A DNA stretch of 64,000 nucleotides from Photobacterium sp. DA100. GTDB taxonomy: Bacteria > Pseudomonadota > Gammaproteobacteria > Enterobacterales > Vibrionaceae. The stretch spans positions 682,001 to 746,000 of the forward strand of contig NZ_CP119423.1 of assembly GCF_029223585.1 (NCBI RefSeq), in the 5' to 3' direction. The position numbers and the translations under genes are program-made. This document shows, in pieces, positions 19,958 to 28,376 of this stretch. How positions within the stretch are numbered: the stretch's first letter is position 1; every line of letters starts with the position of its first letter. The notes under the pieces are model-generated. The model saw nothing but the letters and a program-made list of their open reading frames with translations, had not been told where the DNA came from and made no database searches.

Positions 19958-21382
19958 CTATGGAGTATATACGCCAACACCCAATTCATCTTCTTTGCGT
20001 GTCTTTTCCATCACTTCGGCAGGAGTCATGGCCACGCGCAGGTCCATTTCCGCTTCAGTACGAACCAGCTCACCACGTAGCGAGTTGGTGAATACGTCGG
20101 TGATTTTCACGTCCACGAACTGGCCGATCAGCTCCGGCGAACCTGCGAAGTTCACCACGCGGTTGTTCTCGGTGCGGCCACGCAGCTCCATCACGTTCTT
20201 CTTCGATGGACCTTCAACCAGGATACGCTGTTCGGTACCCAACATCTGGCGTGAGTAGCGCATAGCCTGAGTATTGATCTGTTGCTGCAGTTCGTACAAG
20301 CGCTGTTTCTTCACTTCTTCAGACAGATCACACGGGTAATCGGCTGCCGGGGTACCAGGACGGGCCGAGAAGATAAAGCTGAAGCTGATGTCGAAGTCGA
20401 CATCGCGGATCAGTTTCATCGTATCCTGGAAGTCCTGATCGGACTCGCCCGGGAAACCAACGATGAAGTCAGAGCTGATGGTGATATCCGGGCGCGCCTT
20501 GCGCAGCTTGCGGATTTTCGACTTGTACTCGATCGCCGTGTGCGGGCGCTTCATGTTGGCCAGGATGCGGTCGGAACCACTTTGTACCGGCAGGTGCAGG
20601 AAGCTCACCACCTCAGGGGTGTCTTGGTACACTTCGATGATGTCATCGGTGAACTCGATCGGGTGGCTGGTGGTATAGCGGATACGGTCGATGCCGTCGA
20701 TGGCTGCCACCAGGCGCAGCAGCTCGGCAAACGTCGCGATTTCGTCGTCGTGGGTAGCGCCACGGTAGGCATTCACGTTTTGGCCAAGCAGGTTGACTTC
20801 ACGCACGCCTTGTTCTGCCAGCTGGGCGATTTCGAACAGTACGTCATCCAGCGGGCGGCTAACTTCTTCACCACGGGTGTAAGGGACCACACAGTAGGTG
20901 CAGTACTTCGAGCAGCCTTCCATGATGGAAACGAACGCCGTCGGGCCTTCGGCACGAGGTTCTGGCAGGCGGTCGAACTTCTCGATTTCCGGGAAAGAAA
21001 TATCCATGACTGGCGCATCATCGCTTTGCGATTGCTTGATCATCTCAGGCAGGCGGTGCAGTGTCTGTGGGCCGAAGATCACATCGACATACGGTGCACG
21101 CTGGCGGATTGAGTCGCCTTCCTGGGTTGCTACACAGCCACCGACGCCGATCACTAGCTCAGGTTTCTTGTCTTTTAGGGTTTTCCAGCGACCAAGCTGG
21201 TGGAACACTTTTTCCTGGGCTTTTTCACGGATGGAGCAGGTGTTAAGCAGCAGAACGTCTGCTTCTTCTGGTTCTTCCGTTAACTCGAAGCCATTGGCTG
21301 CATTAAGAAGATCGGCCATTTTCGATGAATCGTATTCGTTCATCTGGCAACCCCAGGTTTTGATAAGCAGTTTCTTAGCCAT
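19958..21382 (-). CDS. miaB: tRNA-2-methylthio-N6-dimethylallyladenosine synthase MiaB
   Basis: MiaB methylthiolates i6A37 in tRNAs that read U-starting codons. The 474-residue protein has the N-terminal methylthiotransferase domain with cysteines C12, C49 and C83. The radical-SAM triad is C157, C161, C164 (GCSKYCTYC), and a C-terminal TRAM domain spans about 380-445. All six cysteines are at or near the E. coli positions. It lies upstream of ybeZ-ybeY-corC-lnt on the same strand, the conserved order. Confidence 0.97.
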   Translation of the reverse strand: MAKKLLIKTWGCQMNEYDSSKMADLLNAANGFELTEEPEEADVLLLNTCSIREKAQEKVFHQLGRWKTLKDKKPELVIGVGGCVATQEGDSIRQRAPYVDVIFGPQTLHRLPEMIKQSQSDDAPVMDISFPEIEKFDRLPEPRAEGPTAFVSIMEGCSKYCTYCVVPYTRGEEVSRPLDDVLFEIAQLAEQGVREVNLLGQNVNAYRGATHDDEIATFAELLRLVAAIDGIDRIRYTTSHPIEFTDDIIEVYQDTPEVVSFLHLPVQSGSDRILANMKRPHTAIEYKSKIRKLRKARPDITISSDFIVGFPGESDQDFQDTMKLIRDVDFDISFSFIFSARPGTPAADYPCDLSEEVKKQRLYELQQQINTQAMRYSRQMLGTEQRILVEGPSKKNVMELRGRTENNRVVNFAGSPELIGQFVDVKITDVFTNSLRGELVRTEAEMDLRVAMTPAEVMEKTRKEDELGVGVYTP

Positions 21383-21542
21383 GTCTAACTCTTCACTCGT
21401 AGTGTTTATTCATTGCATTTCACATTGCTTCATTCCGCTCCGGCGGTCAAAAACAAGGCCGCCTGCGGTAGCAAGCCGCGTATTGTACTGCTTTAACGCG
21501 TGTCTGACTAGATCATCACCACCCCGAATATTTTGTGGTTTT

Positions 21543-22247
21543 TTACTCCGGCGCTACCGGTTTGAGTTTATTGAGGGTTTGCAAACCAAGCTGGCGCATC
21601 TGCTGGCGGATCCAGCGGCTGCGCTGCTGGACATAGCGGGTCATGGGCGCCGGCTCCATCCGGTAGGGGTTGGGCAATACCGCCGCCAGTTGGGCGGCTT
21701 GCTGGGCACTCAGCCGGCTGGCAGGGATCCCGAAGAAGGTCTGGCTGGCGGCCTCGACCCCGAACAACCCGGGGCCGAATTCGACGATGTTCAGGTAGAC
21801 TTCCAAGATCCGCGACTTGTCCCAGAGCAACTCCATCCATAGGGCAAAATAGAGCTCCGCCCCTTTGCGCAGGAAGGTACGGGACGGGAACAGGAAAAGG
21901 TTCTTGGCGGTTTGCTGGGTGATGGTACTGCCGCCCCGGCTGGGGCCGTCGCTGCCGGTCTGTTTGAGGATGGTCAAAATCGCGTTGATATCCACGCCGT
22001 AGTGGTCGGGAAAGTGCTGATCTTCGGCGGCAATGACCGCCAGCTGGGCATTGGGCGATATGGCTGCCATTGGCACCCATTGGTGGGCGGCCCGCGGCGG
22101 ATAGCTTTGCGGCGGAAATATTGTGCGGTGAAGCTGCCAGCCCCAGACCGGCGGGTCGATGTACTTCCCGGCCAATACCAGCAGGATGGGTAACACAAGG
22201 GCCAGCAGCAATAGCCTGATCAGCCAGCGTTTGATAAATCCAGTCAT
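21543..22247 (-). CDS. mtgA: Monofunctional biosynthetic peptidoglycan transglycosylase
   Basis: MtgA polymerises lipid II into glycan strands. The 234-residue protein has one N-terminal membrane anchor (LIRLLLLALVLPILLVLAG) and a GT51 domain with EDQHFPDHYGVD, containing the catalytic Glu, and RGGSTITQQTAKNLF. There is no transpeptidase domain, which separates it from class A PBPs. Confidence 0.95.
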   Translation of the reverse strand: MTGFIKRWLIRLLLLALVLPILLVLAGKYIDPPVWGWQLHRTIFPPQSYPPRAAHQWVPMAAISPNAQLAVIAAEDQHFPDHYGVDINAILTILKQTGSDGPSRGGSTITQQTAKNLFLFPSRTFLRKGAELYFALWMELLWDKSRILEVYLNIVEFGPGLFGVEAASQTFFGIPASRLSAQQAAQLAAVLPNPYRMEPAPMTRYVQQRSRWIRQQMRQLGLQTLNKLKPVAPE

Positions 22248-22395
22248 CCCTCATCCTGTGCGGGTAGCGACGCATCCTGTCGTGACTTGGGGGTATATTA
22301 ATCACTGATGCGCTGGTGAATTTTGATAGAATAATGGCAGCAATGCGCCACTGTGCGCGGAACTCTTTTCTTGAGCATAACAAATGGGAACCGGA

Positions 22396-23556
22396 ATGGA
22401 ACAGTTTGATGTGGTTGTGGCGGGCGGCGGTATGGTTGGGGCGGCAACAGCTATAGGTTTGGCCCAGCAGGGGTTATCCGTTGCAGTATTGGAAGGGGTG
22501 ACCCCTGCCCCGTATGACTCTTCGCAACCGATGGATCTGCGGGTCTCGGCCATTTCCCCACACTCGGTTTCATTACTCGAGCGGCTGGGCGCCTGGGAGG
22601 CGGTGACGGCCATGCGCCTGTGTCCCTACAAGCGCCTGGAGACCTGGGAGCACCCAGAATGCCGGACCCGTTTCAGCGCCGAGCAGATGCACCTTGATCG
22701 CCTGGGCTACATTGTCGAGAACCGGGTGATCCAACTGGCGCTGTGGCAGCAATTCGAGCTGTATCCTAACCTGCTGTTGAAATGCCCGGCAAAAATGGTT
22801 TCCGCTACCGCAACAGGCCGTGGTTACGAGATCACGCTTGAAGATGGCTGCCAGCTGCATGCCACCTTGCTGGTTGGGGCCGACGGTGCTCAGTCTCGTG
22901 TCCGCGAGCAGGCCGGTATTGGTATTACTGCGTGGGACTACCGCCAGCACTGCATGCTGATCAATGTGGAAACCGCCTTGCCGCAGCAGGATATTACCTG
23001 GCAGATGTTCACGCCTCACGGCCCGCGCTCGTTCCTGCCGCTGCCGGGCCATCAGGCCTCACTGGTATGGTACGACAGCCCGGCACGGATCCAGCAGCTC
23101 TCTGCGCTGAGCCCCGAGCAGCTGGAGGCCCAGATCGTTGCCCATTTCCCGGCAGAGGTTGGCGAAATCAAAGTACTCCGCCACGGTAGCTTTCCGCTGA
23201 CCCGCCGCCATGCCCAGCAATATTACCAACCCGGGATCGTGCTGTTGGGTGATGCGGCCCATACCATCAACCCATTGGCTGGGCAGGGGGTTAACCTTGG
23301 CTTCAAGGACGTCGATGTCTTGCTGCATGAAATCGAAAAAGCGGGACAGGACTGGCCGGATGTACGGGTACTCAAAGCCTATGAGCGCCGTCGTCGTCCG
23401 GATAACCTATTGATGCAGAGCGGCATGGACTTTTTCTATACCGCGTTCAGTAATGATCTGTTGCCGCTGAAGTTTATGCGCAATGCTGGGCTGAAGCTGG
23501 CCGAGCAAGCTGGGCCGATTAAGCAGAAAGTACTGAAATACGCGATGGGTATGTAA
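22396..23556 (+). CDS. ubiF: Ubiquinone biosynthesis flavin monooxygenase, UbiF type
   Basis: This FAD hydroxylase has the dinucleotide motif GGGMVGAATAIG near its N-terminus, the VGADGAQSRVR motif, and the GDAAHTINPLAGQGVN flavin motif. The 386-residue length fits UbiF/UbiH/VisC enzymes. UbiF, which hydroxylates the C6 position in E. coli, is the best match because the gene lies between miaB and a Leu/Gln/Met tRNA cluster, as in E. coli. I chose the ATG at 22396 (MEQFDVVV), which has a GGAACCGGA region just upstream; an ATG at 22384 is also in frame. Confidence 0.9.
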   Translation: MEQFDVVVAGGGMVGAATAIGLAQQGLSVAVLEGVTPAPYDSSQPMDLRVSAISPHSVSLLERLGAWEAVTAMRLCPYKRLETWEHPECRTRFSAEQMHLDRLGYIVENRVIQLALWQQFELYPNLLLKCPAKMVSATATGRGYEITLEDGCQLHATLLVGADGAQSRVREQAGIGITAWDYRQHCMLINVETALPQQDITWQMFTPHGPRSFLPLPGHQASLVWYDSPARIQQLSALSPEQLEAQIVAHFPAEVGEIKVLRHGSFPLTRRHAQQYYQPGIVLLGDAAHTINPLAGQGVNLGFKDVDVLLHEIEKAGQDWPDVRVLKAYERRRRPDNLLMQSGMDFFYTAFSNDLLPLKFMRNAGLKLAEQAGPIKQKVLKYAMGM

Positions 23557-23582
23557 CCGGGCTCGCGAAGACGCAAGCAGAA

Positions 23583-23618
23583 AGAAAAAAGCCGAATGTT
23601 TTTACAAACACTCGGCTT
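23583..23618 (-). terminator. Terminator 2 of the Leu/Gln/Met tRNA operon
   Basis: A 13-bp stem (23589-23601 with 23606-23618, one G-T type mismatch) is followed on the minus strand by TTTTTTC. It therefore points against the tRNA operon. It lies 32 bases after the ubiF stop and may also protect the ubiF 3' end. Confidence 0.75.
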
Positions 23619-23719
23619 AACAACCAGAGAGATACGATCATTGAGTTGGTTGTAAAATCGTTTTGCCTGACTTACTTGGTGATGGTGTACATATTGCTAA
23701 CCATATGCCAGACATAAGA

Positions 23720-23741
23720 AAACCCACCAAAAGGTGGGTTT
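23720..23741 (-). terminator. Terminator 1 of the Leu/Gln/Met tRNA operon
   Basis: A 9-bp stem (23720-23728 with 23733-23741) lies eight bases beyond the last tRNA and has a TTTCTTAT run on the minus strand. With the second hairpin at 23589 it makes a double terminator, common behind strong stable-RNA operons. Confidence 0.75.
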
Positions 23742-23748
23742 CTAAAGA

Positions 23749-23833
23749 TGGTGCGGAAGGAGAGACTTGAACTCTCACACCTTGCGGCGCCAGAACCTAA
23801 ATCTGGTGCGTCTACCAATTTCGCCACTTCCGC
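23749..23833 (-). tRNA. tRNA-Leu(UAG), copy 1
   Basis: The 85-nt sequence folds as a long-variable-arm tRNA. The acceptor stem is GCGGAAG/CTTCCGC, the anticodon stem is CCAGA/TCTGG with loop TTTAGGT (anticodon TAG), and CCA is encoded. It is the last gene of the 26-tRNA minus-strand operon. Confidence 0.98.
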
Positions 23834-23888
23834 GTACTTACCGTCTTTTCATTTTAGCAATGAAAAATAAATGACGTTAAGCAAAAGA

Positions 23889-23963
23889 TGGCAGGTCTAC
23901 CTGGATTCGAACCAGGGAATGACGGGATCAAAACCCGTTGCCTTACCGCTTGGCGATAGACCT
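23889..23963 (-). tRNA. tRNA-Gln(UUG), copy 1
   Basis: The 75-nt tRNA has a weak first pair A1-U72, discriminator G73, anticodon loop TTTTGAT (TTG) and encoded CCA, all features of bacterial tRNA-Gln. Confidence 0.98.
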
Positions 23964-23996
23964 GCAGGGTGCTCTATCAGAGCGTGTTAGAGAGAA

Positions 23997-24081
23997 TGGT
24001 GCGGAAGGAGAGACTTGAACTCTCACACCTTGCGGCGCCAGAACCTAAATCTGGTGCGTCTACCAATTTCGCCACTTCCGC
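23997..24081 (-). tRNA. tRNA-Leu(UAG), copy 2
   Basis: It is identical in sequence to copy 1 across the 85 nt including the encoded CCA; only the spacers differ. Confidence 0.98.
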
Positions 24082-24153
24082 ATTTATTGTAGCTGATCAC
24101 TCAGCAATTTCTCTAACATTGAAATGAACATCTAGGATGGTCAATTCAAATAA

Positions 24154-24238
24154 TGGTGCGGAAGGAGAGACTTGAACTCTCACACCTTGCGGCGCCAGAA
24201 CCTAAATCTGGTGCGTCTACCAATTTCGCCACTTCCGC
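24154..24238 (-). tRNA. tRNA-Leu(UAG), copy 3
   Basis: Same 85-nt gene. It belongs to a 230-bp direct repeat with copy 4. Confidence 0.98.
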
Positions 24239-24280
24239 ATACTTACCGAATTATCGTGCGATAACCGTTAAGCTAAATGA

Positions 24281-24355
24281 TGGCAGGTCTACCTGGATTC
24301 GAACCAGGGAATGACGGGATCAAAACCCGTTGCCTTACCGCTTGGCGATAGACCT
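24281..24355 (-). tRNA. tRNA-Gln(UUG), copy 2
   Basis: Same 75-nt gene as Gln copy 1. It is 230 bp from Gln copy 3. Confidence 0.98.
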
Positions 24356-24383
24356 GCAGCTGCTCATTACTGAGACTTGAATA

Positions 24384-24468
24384 TGGTGCGGAAGGAGAGA
24401 CTTGAACTCTCACACCTTGCGGCGCCAGAACCTAAATCTGGTGCGTCTACCAATTTCGCCACTTCCGC
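24384..24468 (-). tRNA. tRNA-Leu(UAG), copy 4
   Basis: Same 85-nt gene. It is 391 bp from copy 6 and 230 bp from copy 3. Confidence 0.98.
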
Positions 24469-24510
24469 ATACTTACCGAATTATCGTGTGATAACCGTTA
24501 AGCTAAATGA

Positions 24511-24585
24511 TGGCAGGTCTACCTGGATTCGAACCAGGGAATGACGGGATCAAAACCCGTTGCCTTACCGCTTGGCGATAGACCT
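24511..24585 (-). tRNA. tRNA-Gln(UUG), copy 3
   Basis: Same 75-nt gene. It belongs to the 391-bp repeat with Gln copy 4. Confidence 0.98.
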
Positions 24586-24623
24586 GCAGATTGCTCTTTG
24601 CAGAGACTTGAGACCAGAGAGAA

Positions 24624-24708
24624 TGGTGCGGAAGGAGAGACTTGAACTCTCACACCTTGCGGCGCCAGAACCTAAATCTGGTGCGTCTACCAATTTCGCC
24701 ACTTCCGC
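24624..24708 (-). tRNA. tRNA-Leu(UAG), copy 5
   Basis: Same 85-nt gene. It belongs to the 391-bp repeat with copy 7. Confidence 0.98.
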
Positions 24709-24774
24709 ATTTTGTGCTGTTGCCAGCTGCTTCTCTGGTTTTCTCAATCGAGCCTAAGCTCAACCGAAGAATGA

Positions 24775-24859
24775 TGGTGCGGAAGGAGAGACTTGAACTC
24801 TCACACCTTGCGGCGCCAGAACCTAAATCTGGTGCGTCTACCAATTTCGCCACTTCCGC
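24775..24859 (-). tRNA. tRNA-Leu(UAG), copy 6
   Basis: Same 85-nt gene. It belongs to the 391-bp repeat with copies 4 and 8. Confidence 0.98.
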
Positions 24860-24901
24860 ATACTTACCGAATTATCGTGTGATAACCGTTAAGCTAAATG
24901 A

Positions 24902-24976
24902 TGGCAGGTCTACCTGGATTCGAACCAGGGAATGACGGGATCAAAACCCGTTGCCTTACCGCTTGGCGATAGACCT
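24902..24976 (-). tRNA. tRNA-Gln(UUG), copy 4
   Basis: Same 75-nt gene. It is 391 bp from Gln copy 3 and 493 bp from Gln copy 5. Confidence 0.98.
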
Positions 24977-25014
24977 GCAGATTGCTCTTTGCAGAGACTT
25001 GAGACCAGAGAGAA

Positions 25015-25099
25015 TGGTGCGGAAGGAGAGACTTGAACTCTCACACCTTGCGGCGCCAGAACCTAAATCTGGTGCGTCTACCAATTTCGCCACTTCCGC
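25015..25099 (-). tRNA. tRNA-Leu(UAG), copy 7
   Basis: Same 85-nt gene. It is 493 bp from copy 9. Confidence 0.98.
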
Positions 25100-25165
25100 A
25101 TTTTGTGCTGTTGCCAGCTGCTTCTCTGGTTTTCTCAATCGAGCCTAAGCTCAACCGAAGAATGA

Positions 25166-25250
25166 TGGTGCGGAAGGAGAGACTTGAACTCTCACACCTT
25201 GCGGCGCCAGAACCTAAATCTGGTGCGTCTACCAATTTCGCCACTTCCGC
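25166..25250 (-). tRNA. tRNA-Leu(UAG), copy 8
   Basis: Same 85-nt gene. It is 495 bp from copy 10. Confidence 0.98.
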
Positions 25251-25280
25251 ACAAATTGTTTCTCGCCTCAAAGGAGAGAA

Positions 25281-25357
25281 TGGTGGCTACGACGGGATTC
25301 GAACCTGTGACCCCATCATTATGAGTGATGTGCTCTAACCAACTGAGCTACGTAGCC
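25281..25357 (-). tRNA. Elongator tRNA-Met(CAU), copy 1
   Basis: The 77-nt gene has acceptor GGCTACG/CGTAGCC, anticodon loop CTCATAA (CAT) and encoded CCA. It has a full first base pair and lacks the initiator C1-A72 mismatch, so it is an elongator tRNA. Confidence 0.97.
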
Positions 25358-25394
25358 ATCATGTATCACCGGCATTTGCCAATGATTGAAACAG

Positions 25395-25469
25395 TGGCAG
25401 GTCTACCTGGATTCGAACCAGGGAATGACGGGATCAAAACCCGTTGCCTTACCGCTTGGCGATAGACCT
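25395..25469 (-). tRNA. tRNA-Gln(UUG), copy 5
   Basis: Same 75-nt gene. It belongs to the 495-bp repeat with Gln copy 6. Confidence 0.98.
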
Positions 25470-25507
25470 GCAGATTGCTCTTTGCAGAGACTTGAGACCA
25501 GAGAGAA

Positions 25508-25592
25508 TGGTGCGGAAGGAGAGACTTGAACTCTCACACCTTGCGGCGCCAGAACCTAAATCTGGTGCGTCTACCAATTTCGCCACTTCCGC
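25508..25592 (-). tRNA. tRNA-Leu(UAG), copy 9
   Basis: Same 85-nt gene, in the third occurrence of the Gln-Leu-Leu module. Confidence 0.98.
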
Positions 25593-25660
25593 ATTTTTGT
25601 GCTGTTGCCAGCTGCTTCTCTGGTTATTTTCAATCGAGCCTAAGCTCAACCGAAGAATGA

Positions 25661-25745
25661 TGGTGCGGAAGGAGAGACTTGAACTCTCACACCTTGCGGC
25701 GCCAGAACCTAAATCTGGTGCGTCTACCAATTTCGCCACTTCCGC
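25661..25745 (-). tRNA. tRNA-Leu(UAG), copy 10
   Basis: Same 85-nt gene. Its spacer to copy 9 carries two one- or two-base insertions relative to the sister repeats. Confidence 0.98.
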
Positions 25746-25775
25746 ACAAATTGTTTCTCGCCTCGAAGGAGAGAA

Positions 25776-25852
25776 TGGTGGCTACGACGGGATTCGAACC
25801 TGTGACCCCATCATTATGAGTGATGTGCTCTAACCAACTGAGCTACGTAGCC
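25776..25852 (-). tRNA. Elongator tRNA-Met(CAU), copy 2
   Basis: Same 77-nt gene as Met copy 1, 495 bp away. Confidence 0.97.
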
Positions 25853-25889
25853 ATCATATATCACCGGCATTTGCCAATGATTAAAACAG

Positions 25890-25964
25890 TGGCAGGTCTA
25901 CCTGGATTCGAACCAGGGAATGACGGGATCAAAACCCGTTGCCTTACCGCTTGGCGATAGACCT
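25890..25964 (-). tRNA. tRNA-Gln(UUG), copy 6
   Basis: Same 75-nt gene. Its spacer to the neighbouring Met gene is nearly identical to that of Gln copy 5. Confidence 0.98.
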
Positions 25965-25992
25965 GCAGGCGCTCATTACTGAGACTTTAAAA

Positions 25993-26077
25993 TGGTGCGG
26001 AAGGAGAGACTTGAACTCTCACACCTTGCGGCGCCAGAACCTAAATCTGGTGCGTCTACCAATTTCGCCACTTCCGC
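25993..26077 (-). tRNA. tRNA-Leu(UAG), copy 11
   Basis: Same 85-nt gene. It belongs to the 342-bp repeat with copy 12. Confidence 0.98.
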
Positions 26078-26109
26078 ATAAATTGTTATCTTGCCTCAAA
26101 GAGGAAAGA

Positions 26110-26186
26110 TGGTGGCTACGACGGGATTCGAACCTGTGACCCCATCATTATGAGTGATGTGCTCTAACCAACTGAGCTACGTAGCC
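26110..26186 (-). tRNA. Elongator tRNA-Met(CAU), copy 3
   Basis: Same 77-nt gene. It belongs to the 342-bp repeat with Met copy 4. Confidence 0.97.
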
Positions 26187-26231
26187 ACTGTGGGTTGCCG
26201 ACTATACTAGTAATCCACAACCTTGTAAAGA

Positions 26232-26306
26232 TGGCAGGTCTACCTGGATTCGAACCAGGGAATGACGGGATCAAAACCCGTTGCCTTACCGCTTGGCGAT
26301 AGACCT
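26232..26306 (-). tRNA. tRNA-Gln(UUG), copy 7
   Basis: Same 75-nt gene. It belongs to the 342-bp repeat with Gln copy 8. Confidence 0.98.
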
Positions 26307-26334
26307 GCAGCTGCTCATTACTGAGACTTGAATA

Positions 26335-26419
26335 TGGTGCGGAAGGAGAGACTTGAACTCTCACACCTTGCGGCGCCAGAACCTAAATCTGGTGCGTCTA
26401 CCAATTTCGCCACTTCCGC
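26335..26419 (-). tRNA. tRNA-Leu(UAG), copy 12
   Basis: Same 85-nt gene. It starts the second 342-bp unit. Confidence 0.98.
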
Positions 26420-26451
26420 ATAAATTGTTATCTTGCCTCAGAGAGGAAAGA

Positions 26452-26528
26452 TGGTGGCTACGACGGGATTCGAACCTGTGACCCCATCATTATGAGTGAT
26501 GTGCTCTAACCAACTGAGCTACGTAGCC
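26452..26528 (-). tRNA. Elongator tRNA-Met(CAU), copy 4
   Basis: Same 77-nt gene. It belongs to the second 342-bp unit. Confidence 0.97.
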
Positions 26529-26573
26529 ACTATGGGTTGCCGACTATACTAGTAATCCACAACCTTGTAAAGA

Positions 26574-26648
26574 TGGCAGGTCTACCTGGATTCGAACCAG
26601 GGAATGACGGGATCAAAACCCGTTGCCTTACCGCTTGGCGATAGACCT
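26574..26648 (-). tRNA. tRNA-Gln(UUG), copy 8
   Basis: Same 75-nt gene. It belongs to the second 342-bp unit. Confidence 0.98.
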
Positions 26649-26696
26649 GCAGGATGCTCTTGCAAGCAGCTCTCACTTTTAACTCAAGAGAGAGAA

Positions 26697-26781
26697 TGGT
26701 GCGGAAGGAGAGACTTGAACTCTCACACCTTGCGGCGCCAGAACCTAAATCTGGTGCGTCTACCAATTTCGCCACTTCCGC
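26697..26781 (-). tRNA. tRNA-Leu(UAG), copy 13
   Basis: Same 85-nt gene, second in transcription order. The spacer on its Gln-8 side is unlike the other spacers. Confidence 0.98.
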
Positions 26782-26811
26782 ACATTGTATCTCGCTTCCT
26801 AAGAAGGGAGA

Positions 26812-26888
26812 TGGTGGCTACGACGGGATTCGAACCTGTGACCCCATCATTATGAGTGATGTGCTCTAACCAACTGAGCTACGTAGCC
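26812..26888 (-). tRNA. Elongator tRNA-Met(CAU), copy 5 (first gene of the operon)
   Basis: Same 77-nt gene. It is the promoter-proximal gene, starting about 57 bases downstream of the operon -10 box. Confidence 0.97.
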
Positions 26889-26945
26889 ATTTTGTTGTTT
26901 TCCAAGCAGCTTGCCTAGCTGGCCGCCGTCTCGGGAACGGGGCGC

Positions 26946-26974
26946 ATTATGCTCATACCAGCCAATAGCGTCAA
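26946..26974 (-). promoter_or_regulatory. Strong stringent-type promoter of the tRNA operon
   Basis: On the minus strand -35 TTGACG (26969-26974) and -10 CATAAT (26946-26951) are separated by exactly 17 bases. The -10 is followed by a GC-rich discriminator (GCGCCCCG), the hallmark of rRNA and tRNA promoters under ppGpp/DksA control. The 305-bp gap 26889-27193 otherwise holds only the short tRNA leader and the ychF terminator. Confidence 0.85.
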
Positions 26975-27134
26975 CAGTTTTTTTGAATATCTTGAAAAAA
27001 CCCGCTTGTTCGGTGCTTATTTGGACGAACTGGGCGTTTGCCGTGCTAAACAACTGCTTTTATGCGTTTTAGCGCGTGTGAAAAGAGAAAATCGACGGGG
27101 CGCGTGTGGTGGTGGTGTTTGTGGTCCGATAGAG

Positions 27135-27164
27135 AAAAAGAAAGCCAGCACGATGGCTGGCTTT
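27135..27164 (-). terminator. Rho-independent terminator after ychF
   Basis: A 9-bp stem (27141-27149 with 27156-27164) with a 6-base loop is followed on the minus strand by CTTTTTC. Confidence 0.8.
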
Positions 27165-27193
27165 TCGAAGCGGTAAAAAAGCGCCGGGCTTGA

Positions 27194-28285
27194 TTATACG
27201 TTGAAGCGGAAGTGAACCACATCACCGTCTTTAACGATGTAGTCTTTACCTTCCAAACGCCATTTGCCTGCTTCTTTCGCACCGTTCTCGCCGTTGAACT
27301 CGATGAAGTTGTCGTAACCAACCACTTCGGCACGGATGAAGCCTTTCTCGAAGTCGGTGTGGATTTTACCCGCAGCCTGAGGAGCGGTTGCGCCAACAGG
27401 GATAGTCCATGCACGCACTTCCTTCACACCCGCGGTGAAGTAAGTTTGTAGGTTCAGCAACTCGTAACCAGAGCGGATCACACGGTTAAGGCCCGGCTCT
27501 TCGATACCCATGTCAGCCAGGAACTCCTCGCGGTCAGCATCGTCAAGTTCAGCAATTTCCGACTCGATAGCCGCACATACCGGCACAACCACCGCGTTTT
27601 CTTTTGCCGCGTGCTCGCGCACCATGTCCAGGTACTCGTTGTCTTCGAAGCCATCTTCGCTAACGTTGGCAATGTACATGGTTGGCTTGAGCGTTAGGAA
27701 GTTCAGGTAGCTGATCGCCGCGAACTCTTCTTTGCTCAGTTCAACCGAACGCGCCATACCGCCTTCACTCAGGGTCGGCAGCATCTTTTCAAGTACAGTG
27801 ATTTCGAACTTCGCGTCTTTGTCACCGCCTTTGGCACGCTTGGCTTGGCGTTGGATAGCACGCTCACAGGTATCAAGATCAGCCAGAGCAAGCTCTAGGT
27901 TGATCACCTCGATATCCTCGAGCGGGTGGATCTTACCCGCTACGTGAACGATGTTTTCGTTCTCGAAACAACGCACGACATGGCCGATCGCGTCGGTTTC
28001 ACGGATGTTAGCCAGGAATTTGTTACCTAGGCCCTCACCTTTTGATGCGCCCGCAACCAAACCGGCGATATCAACGAATTCCATCGTTGTCGGCAAGATA
28101 CGCTCAGGGTTAACGATAGCTGCTAGGGCATCAAGGCGCAGATCCGGCACTGGCACGACGCCTGTGTTTGGTTCGATTGTACAGAACGGGAAGTTCGCTG
28201 CCTCGATCCCTGCTTTGGTCAGGGCGTTGAAAAGAGTGGACTTACCTACGTTAGGCAGGCCGACGATTCCGCATTTAAAACCCAT
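27194..28285 (-). CDS. ychF: Redox-regulated P-loop ATPase YchF (OLA1 family)
   Basis: YchF is an Obg-like protein that prefers ATP and binds ribosomes. The 363 residues contain Walker [10 protein letters not shown] (9-17), the G3 motif FVDIAGLV, an NVSED motif in place of the GTP-specifying NKxD, and a C-terminal TGS domain ending [13 protein letters not shown]. It follows pth by 91 bp on the same strand, the conserved pth-ychF pair. Confidence 0.97.
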   Translation of the reverse strand: MGFKCGIVGLPNVGKSTLFNALTKAGIEAANFPFCTIEPNTGVVPVPDLRLDALAAIVNPERILPTTMEFVDIAGLVAGASKGEGLGNKFLANIRETDAIGHVVRCFENENIVHVAGKIHPLEDIEVINLELALADLDTCERAIQRQAKRAKGGDKDAKFEITVLEKMLPTLSEGGMARSVELSKEEFAAISYLNFLTLKPTMYIANVSEDGFEDNEYLDMVREHAAKENAVVVPVCAAIESEIAELDDADREEFLADMGIEEPGLNRVIRSGYELLNLQTYFTAGVKEVRAWTIPVGATAPQAAGKIHTDFEKGFIRAEVVGYDNFIEFNGENGAKEAGKWRLEGKDYIVKDGDVVHFRFNV

Positions 28286-28376
28286 GGTGTAAAACCCTTT
28301 TGGTAATTGTTCGGTAAAACACTCCGGCAGACCTGCTGCCGAAATCTAAATTCAGTACTGACTACAGCAATCTGGC

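Larger units (their letters stand above)
24384..25250 (-). repeat. 391-bp tandem repeat of a tRNA module
   Basis: Positions x and x+391 match through Leu4-Gln3-Leu5-Leu6 and Leu6-Gln4-Leu7-Leu8, including the spacers. A shorter 230-bp period covers Leu3-Gln2 and Leu4-Gln3 just before it (24154-24588), with one mismatch seen in the spacer. Confidence 0.9.
24902..25964 (-). repeat. 493-495-bp tandem repeat (Gln-Leu-Leu-Met module)
   Basis: Gln4-Leu7-Leu8-Met1 and Gln5-Leu9-Leu10-Met2 are the same module at distances of 493 to 495 bp. The small length change comes from one- and two-base insertions in the Leu-Leu spacer. Confidence 0.9.
25993..26648 (-). repeat. 342-bp tandem repeat (Leu-Met-Gln module)
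   Basis: Leu11-Met3-Gln7 and Leu12-Met4-Gln8 are displaced by exactly 342 bp. I see single-base differences in the Leu-Met and Met-Gln spacers. Confidence 0.9.

Noticed and set aside
24560..26855. Recurring open frames across the tRNA array on both strands (the same 60-130-residue translations several times)
   Set aside because: They are translations of the repeated tRNA sequences themselves and have no ribosome-binding sites or protein-like composition outside the tRNAs.
23749..26888. CRISPR-like appearance of regularly repeated blocks
   Set aside because: The repeated units are 75-85-nt tRNA genes with full cloverleaf features; the spacers are themselves repeated and no cas gene is near.
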